In this document: positions 5,746-8,742 of the stretch, one piece after another
Position numbering within the stretch: position 1 is the stretch's first letter
Layout of the letters: each line of letters begins with the position of its first letter
Translations under genes and position numbers: made by a program
The notes under the pieces: model-generated
The model's database searches: none
The model's input: the letters and a program-made list of their open reading frames with translations, nothing else
Told to the model about the DNA's origin: nothing
DNA from: Chitinophagaceae bacterium
GTDB lineage: Bacteria > Bacteroidota > Bacteroidia > Chitinophagales > Chitinophagaceae
DNA length: 8,742 nucleotides
NCBI GenBank assembly: GCA_026785745.1
Contig: JAJAZO010000336.1
Location: forward strand, 1 to 8,742
Direction: 5' to 3'

Positions 5746-6600
5746 ATGGCATTACTTGATTTTTTTAGCAAACGAAAGAAAGACCCTAAGTCAGAAATGT
5801 CTTTCATTGATCACCTGGAAGATCTTCGCTGGCATGTCATCCGTTCTATCATTGCTATTCTAATTGGGGCCATTGTTGTTTTTTCTTTTTCGGGTTTTGT
5901 GGTAGATGAAATATTGTTTGCCCCTACCCGGTCCGATTTTGTTTCGGCACGGTGGCTTTGCAGTATGGGTCATAAAATAGGTATCGGCAATACCCTTTGT
6001 TTTCCTCCGGTAAAAGCACAGTTTCTCGAAAATACCATGACAGGCCAGTTTGTGGCTTCCTTTACCCTGGCATTTATCGGTGGATTTATAATTGCCTTCC
6101 CGTATATCTTCTGGGAGTTTTGGAAATTTATTAAACCAGCCCTTTCTGAAAAAGAACTGAAGAAAACAAGAGGCGTTATTTTTTGGGTATCACTGCTATT
6201 TTTTGCCGGCGTATTGTTTGGCTATTATATACTCACTCCTTTTATGGTCAATTTCTATTTCAACTATAAAATGAGTGAACAGATAATCATCATGCCTTCT
6301 TTTTCAGATTATCTTGAAAATCTAATATATACAACTGCCGGGATTGGTGTATTATTCCAAATGCCCTTGCTGGTAATGGTGCTGGCAAGAATTGGAATTG
6401 TAACGGGGTCTTTTCTAAAAAAATATCGCCGTCATGCATTTGTTATTATATTAATTGCAGCGGCTATAATTACCCCCTCCACAGACCCGTTCAGCCTTAC
6501 TATTGTAACAATTCCGCTTTATCTTCTATTTGAGGCCAGTATTATTATTGCTTCCCGTATAGAAAAAAGAAAGGCGAAGGAACAAAAAGAATGGAGCTAG
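5746..6600 (+). CDS. tatC: Twin-arginine translocase subunit TatC
   Basis: This 284-residue polytopic membrane protein is the TatC receptor, which recognises twin-arginine signal peptides and, with TatA, exports folded proteins. The cytoplasmic N terminus carries the signature FIDHLEDLR (20-28, with E25 and R28) that contacts the RR signal. Hydrophobic segments fall near 31-53, 101-122, 144-167, 195-216, 230-245 and 251-270. The FPYIFWEFWKFIKPAL motif (118-133) and TPSTDPFS (243-250) are conserved TatC features. The first periplasmic loop is enlarged and holds C72 and C85, which could form a disulfide. Q205 (LFQMP) occupies the place of the conserved membrane glutamate (E170 in E. coli TatC). 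ATG 5746 is the natural start, after a good promoter. No tatA or tatB is adjacent. Confidence 0.95.
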   Translation: MALLDFFSKRKKDPKSEMSFIDHLEDLRWHVIRSIIAILIGAIVVFSFSGFVVDEILFAPTRSDFVSARWLCSMGHKIGIGNTLCFPPVKAQFLENTMTGQFVASFTLAFIGGFIIAFPYIFWEFWKFIKPALSEKELKKTRGVIFWVSLLFFAGVLFGYYILTPFMVNFYFNYKMSEQIIIMPSFSDYLENLIYTTAGIGVLFQMPLLVMVLARIGIVTGSFLKKYRRHAFVIILIAAAIITPSTDPFSLTIVTIPLYLLFEASIIIASRIEKRKAKEQKEWS

Positions 6601-6603
6601 ACT

Positions 6604-6638
6604 AGTCAGGAGTCTTTAGTCGGGAGTCGGGAGCAGGA
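6604..6638. repeat. 7-bp-period array, consensus AGTCGGG
   Basis: Five units run without a gap just after tatC: AGTCAGG (6604), AGTCTTT (6611), AGTCGGG (6618), AGTCGGG (6625) and AGCAGGA (6632). The first eleven bases (AGTCAGGAGTC) can pair, with one mismatch, with GACTCCAGACT at 6665-6675. Confidence 0.75.
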
Positions 6639-6645
6639 AGTTCCT

Positions 6646-6653
6646 TAATTTTA
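6646..6653 (+). promoter_or_regulatory. Weak -7-like element before rpiB
   Basis: TAATTTTA matches TAnnTTTG at all but the last base. It lies 47 bases before the rpiB ATG, between the two heptamer arrays. There is no TTG at the expected -33 distance, so this is tentative; read-through from tatC is an alternative. Confidence 0.3.
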
Positions 6654-6664
6654 CAGTGGCGTCT

Positions 6665-6699
6665 GACTCCAGACTCTGAACTCTAAACTCTGAACTATT
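6665..6699. repeat. 7-bp-period array, consensus RACTCTG
   Basis: Five units end at the rpiB start codon: GACTCCA (6665), GACTCTG (6672), AACTCTA (6679), AACTCTG (6686) and AACTATT (6693). Their reverse complement (CAGAGTT/TGGAGTC) resembles the AGTCGGG array upstream, so the two arrays form an inverted pair. The rpiB leader would be made almost entirely of this repeat. Confidence 0.75.
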
Positions 6700-6700
6700 T

Positions 6701-7156
6701 ATGCACTCCCCTTTTGACCTCAGCAAGCCCATTGCCATTGGCAGCGACCATGCAGGATACGATTATAAAGAAGAACTGATTTCCTTCCTGGAAGGAAAAG
6801 GATTTCCTTTTACAGATTTTGGCACCCATACCAAAGACTCAGTTGACTATCCGGACTTTGCCCATCCCGTTGCAGCAGCAGTAGAAAGCGGACAGGCTGC
6901 CTTTGGTATTTTATTATGCGGCACTGCCAACGGTGTAGCCATCACGGCCAATAAACATCAGGGCATCCGTGCTGCTATTTGCTGGGGAGAAGAAATAGCC
7001 AGCCTCGTAAGGCAGCATAACGATGCAAACATTATTTGCATTCCGGCCCGTTTTGTAAGAGAAGGTGATGCAGAAAAAATGGTTAGCCTTTTTATGACCA
7101 CCGATTTTGAGGGTGGCCGCCATGCTAACCGGGTAAATAAAATTGCCTGTACCTGA
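6701..7156 (+). CDS. rpiB: Ribose-5-phosphate isomerase B
   Basis: This 151-residue RpiB/LacAB-family enzyme interconverts ribose 5-phosphate and ribulose 5-phosphate in the non-oxidative pentose phosphate pathway. The Rossmann-like N terminus has IAIGSDHAG (11-19, with D16 and H17). DYPDFAHPVA follows at 49-58. The catalytic loop is LLCGTANGVAITANKHQGIRAA (71-92) with C73 as the catalytic cysteine. H106 and N107 (RQHNDANII) and R117 (PARFV) fit the phosphate- and sugar-binding positions. The loop reads GTANG where most family members have GTGNG or GSGNG. The length is normal. A hairpin resembling a terminator follows it. ATG 6701 follows a heptamer array directly, and no Shine-Dalgarno sequence is present. 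Confidence 0.95.
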   Translation: MHSPFDLSKPIAIGSDHAGYDYKEELISFLEGKGFPFTDFGTHTKDSVDYPDFAHPVAAAVESGQAAFGILLCGTANGVAITANKHQGIRAAICWGEEIASLVRQHNDANIICIPARFVREGDAEKMVSLFMTTDFEGGRHANRVNKIACT

Positions 7157-7186
7157 TTATTCTTACCAGTCATCCATATTTTCCCC

Positions 7187-7217
7187 TCCCACTTCCCGGA
7201 AGGGATTATTTTTATTG
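7187..7217 (+). terminator. Terminator hairpin after rpiB
   Basis: TCCC (7187-7190) pairs with GGGA (7202-7205) and TTC (7193-7195) with GAA (7199-7201), leaving a two-base bulge and a CCG loop. A T-rich tail, TTATTTTTATT, follows. It lies 30 bases after the rpiB stop and has the form of an intrinsic terminator. Confidence 0.5.
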
Positions 7218-7218
7218 C

Positions 7219-7275
7219 ATACGACAAAGCTCTGGACTGTTAAAAGAGTTGATCAATAAATTTGCGAAGTCGTAT
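7219..7275 (+). promoter_or_regulatory. M28 peptidase promoter element inside a 7-bp inverted repeat
   Basis: TAAATTTG (7257-7264) is a perfect Bacteroidota -7 element, 37 bases before the ATG of the peptidase. No clear -33 TTG is found at normal spacing. A perfect 7-bp inverted repeat, ATACGAC (7219-7225) and GTCGTAT (7269-7275), brackets the promoter region. These could be two half-sites for a regulator, or chance. Confidence 0.4.
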
Positions 7276-7301
7276 CACACACAACAAATACAAATTATTA
7301 C

Positions 7302-8742
7302 ATGACAAGAAAATTTATTGCTTGCCTCCTGCTTTCTTTACCGCTATTGTCAACAGCACAGAAAAAAGATAAGAATGCAACGAAAGCGGCTGCTACGATT
7401 ACCGTAGAAGACATGAAGAAACATCTCTGCATTATTGCCAGTAAAGAAATGGAAGGCCGGGAAACACCATCACCTGGTTTGGAGAAAGCAGCCAATTATA
7501 TTGAACAACATTTTAAGTCATTGGGGTTGATACCGGGTAATAACGGAAGCTACCGTCAAACATATCCACTGTATAAAGATTCAATGCTCGGAACCTCGAT
7601 GAAAATAAATGGAGCAGCGCTGGAACTGAATACAGATTTTCAACCACAGGCCAGTAACTATGCGGCTGAAATGCGTTTCTCCGAAGTAGTGTTTGCCGGT
7701 TATGGCATAAGCGATGGAGATAAAAGAGATGATTATAAAGATTTAAAAGTAGCAGGTAAACTGGTGCTTATAGCAGATGGCAGCCCTGTCGATTACAAAC
7801 CATCACAAACGGGATTTGCCTCACCCGGCAGTGCCTTTGGTAAAATGAATACAGCGATGAGTAAGGGTGCTGCCGCTGTTATGATTATTTATGGCAACTA
7901 TCCCCGAAAGACGATGAACCTGAACAGCAACTGGTCAATGAACAGTTATAAATCTGCACAAACTCCTTTTTCATTTACCGTTTCGCAAGGCATTACCGAA
8001 AAAATTATGGGTGAAGATGGAAAAAATGTGCTGGACAAATTAAAAGCCGGTTTATTGATTTCTAAAACTTACCCGGCAGAAATTGATCTTGGCTATTCAA
8101 AAACTACAAAAACCAATCATGCCTCTAATGTGCTGGGTGTGCTGGAAGGAACTGATTTGAAAGATGAATATGTTTTCATTACCGGCCATTACGATCATTT
8201 GGGCAAAAGAGATACCGTGATTTTTTATGGAGCAGACGATGATGGTTCCGGCACTACTGCTGTGCTGGAAATGGCTGAAGCATTTGTAAAAGCAAAAGCA
8301 GCAGGTAATGGCCCCCGCCGTACCATGGTTTTTATGACAGTTAGTGGTGAAGAAAAAGGATTATGGGGTTCTGGCTATTATGCTAACCATCCCATTTTTC
8401 CATTAGATAAAACAACGGTTGACCTGAACATTGATATGATTGGCCGCAGCGATGCCAGCCGTAAACAGGGCGACTCTGCCAACTATGTATATGTAGTAGG
8501 TGATGATAAAATAAGCAGCGACCTTAAAGTCATAAGTGAAGCTGCCAATAAAAATTATGTAAATATGGAGTTGGATTATAAATACAATGATCCCAATGAC
8601 CGCAACCGCATTTACTTCCGCAGCGACCATTATAACTTTGCACAAAAAGGAGTTCCTATTATTTTTTATTATGATGGTATGCTCGGTGCCGATTATCACA
8701 AGCCAACAGATACCCCAGATAAAATTAATTATCCATTAATGG
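7302..8742 (+). CDS. Secreted M28-family zinc metallopeptidase (3' end beyond window)
   Basis: This is an exported peptidase with 480 codons visible and no stop before the window edge. The signal peptide is MTRKFIACLLLSLPLLSTAQ, with probable cleavage after STA. A region consistent with a PA-like insert (about 90-230, with VVFAGYGIS and DYKDLKVAGKLVLI) precedes the catalytic domain. The zinc ligands of family M28 are all present: H296 (GHYDHLG), bridging D313 (GADDDGSG), E350/E351 (SGEEKGLWGS, catalytic base and ligand), D378 (NIDMIGR) and H466 (DYHKPTDT). It is therefore probably an active co-catalytic two-zinc aminopeptidase or carboxypeptidase-like enzyme acting in the periplasm or outside the cell. 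Substrate preference cannot be told. Little should be missing, because the last metal ligand has been passed. Any C-terminal sorting domain would lie outside the window. Confidence 0.93.
   Translation, partial: MTRKFIACLLLSLPLLSTAQKKDKNATKAAATITVEDMKKHLCIIASKEMEGRETPSPGLEKAANYIEQHFKSLGLIPGNNGSYRQTYPLYKDSMLGTSMKINGAALELNTDFQPQASNYAAEMRFSEVVFAGYGISDGDKRDDYKDLKVAGKLVLIADGSPVDYKPSQTGFASPGSAFGKMNTAMSKGAAAVMIIYGNYPRKTMNLNSNWSMNSYKSAQTPFSFTVSQGITEKIMGEDGKNVLDKLKAGLLISKTYPAEIDLGYSKTTKTNHASNVLGVLEGTDLKDEYVFITGHYDHLGKRDTVIFYGADDDGSGTTAVLEMAEAFVKAKAAGNGPRRTMVFMTVSGEEKGLWGSGYYANHPIFPLDKTTVDLNIDMIGRSDASRKQGDSANYVYVVGDDKISSDLKVISEAANKNYVNMELDYKYNDPNDRNRIYFRSDHYNFAQKGVPIIFYYDGMLGADYHKPTDTPDKINYPLM

Noticed and set aside
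6600..6607. Palindrome GACTAGTC at the tatC stop codon
   Set aside because: An 8-bp palindrome is too short to stand out, and it is largely set by the stop codon and the start of the heptamer array.
8403..8699. 98-codon open frame on the minus strand
   Set aside because: It lies wholly within the catalytic domain of the M28 peptidase, whose metal ligands fix the coding strand.

Overview
The window looks like chromosome of a member of Bacteroidota, most like the Chitinophagaceae. Four lines of evidence support this: several perfect copies of the Bacteroidota sigma -7 element TAnnTTTG sit 15 to 37 bases before start codons; Shine-Dalgarno sequences are largely absent; there is a lipoprotein resembling the DUF6252 family; and TatC has an enlarged, two-cysteine first periplasmic loop. 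This placement is inferred from sequence character, not from a database match. I see no rRNA, tRNA, CRISPR array, transposase or phage gene.

Layout. Positions 1-81 look like the tail of an unidentified gene. It is followed 12 bases later by an exported beta-barrel-like protein (94-765) that has a clear signal peptide but no ATG, GTG or TTG start. A lipoprotein gene (774-1310, minus strand) converges on it. It diverges from an L-Ala-D/L-Glu-type dipeptide epimerase (1448-2563). After an AT-rich gap of about 270 bases comes a two-gene ParD/ParE toxin-antitoxin module (2838-3379). The rest runs on the plus strand: guanylate kinase gmk, a CNNM/CBS/CorC_HlyC membrane protein, tatC, rpiB, and a secreted M28 metallopeptidase that runs off the right edge at 8742.

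How the genes relate. Most are housekeeping or envelope genes that appear to be separately transcribed. gmk, tatC, the M28 peptidase and the lipoprotein each have their own promoter-like element, and terminator-like hairpins follow gmk and rpiB. The only tight operon is parDE, whose reading frames overlap as ATGA. The epimerase (cell-wall peptide salvage), the M28 peptidase (extracytoplasmic peptide breakdown) and TatC (export) have compatible roles, but nothing ties them into one pathway.

The most distinctive structure is intergenic. The gaps on both sides of tatC each contain two short arrays with a 7-bp period (5635-5662 and 5680-5713; 6604-6638 and 6665-6699). The probable -33 element of the tatC promoter falls inside one of these arrays. 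No wholly new multi-gene system is evident.
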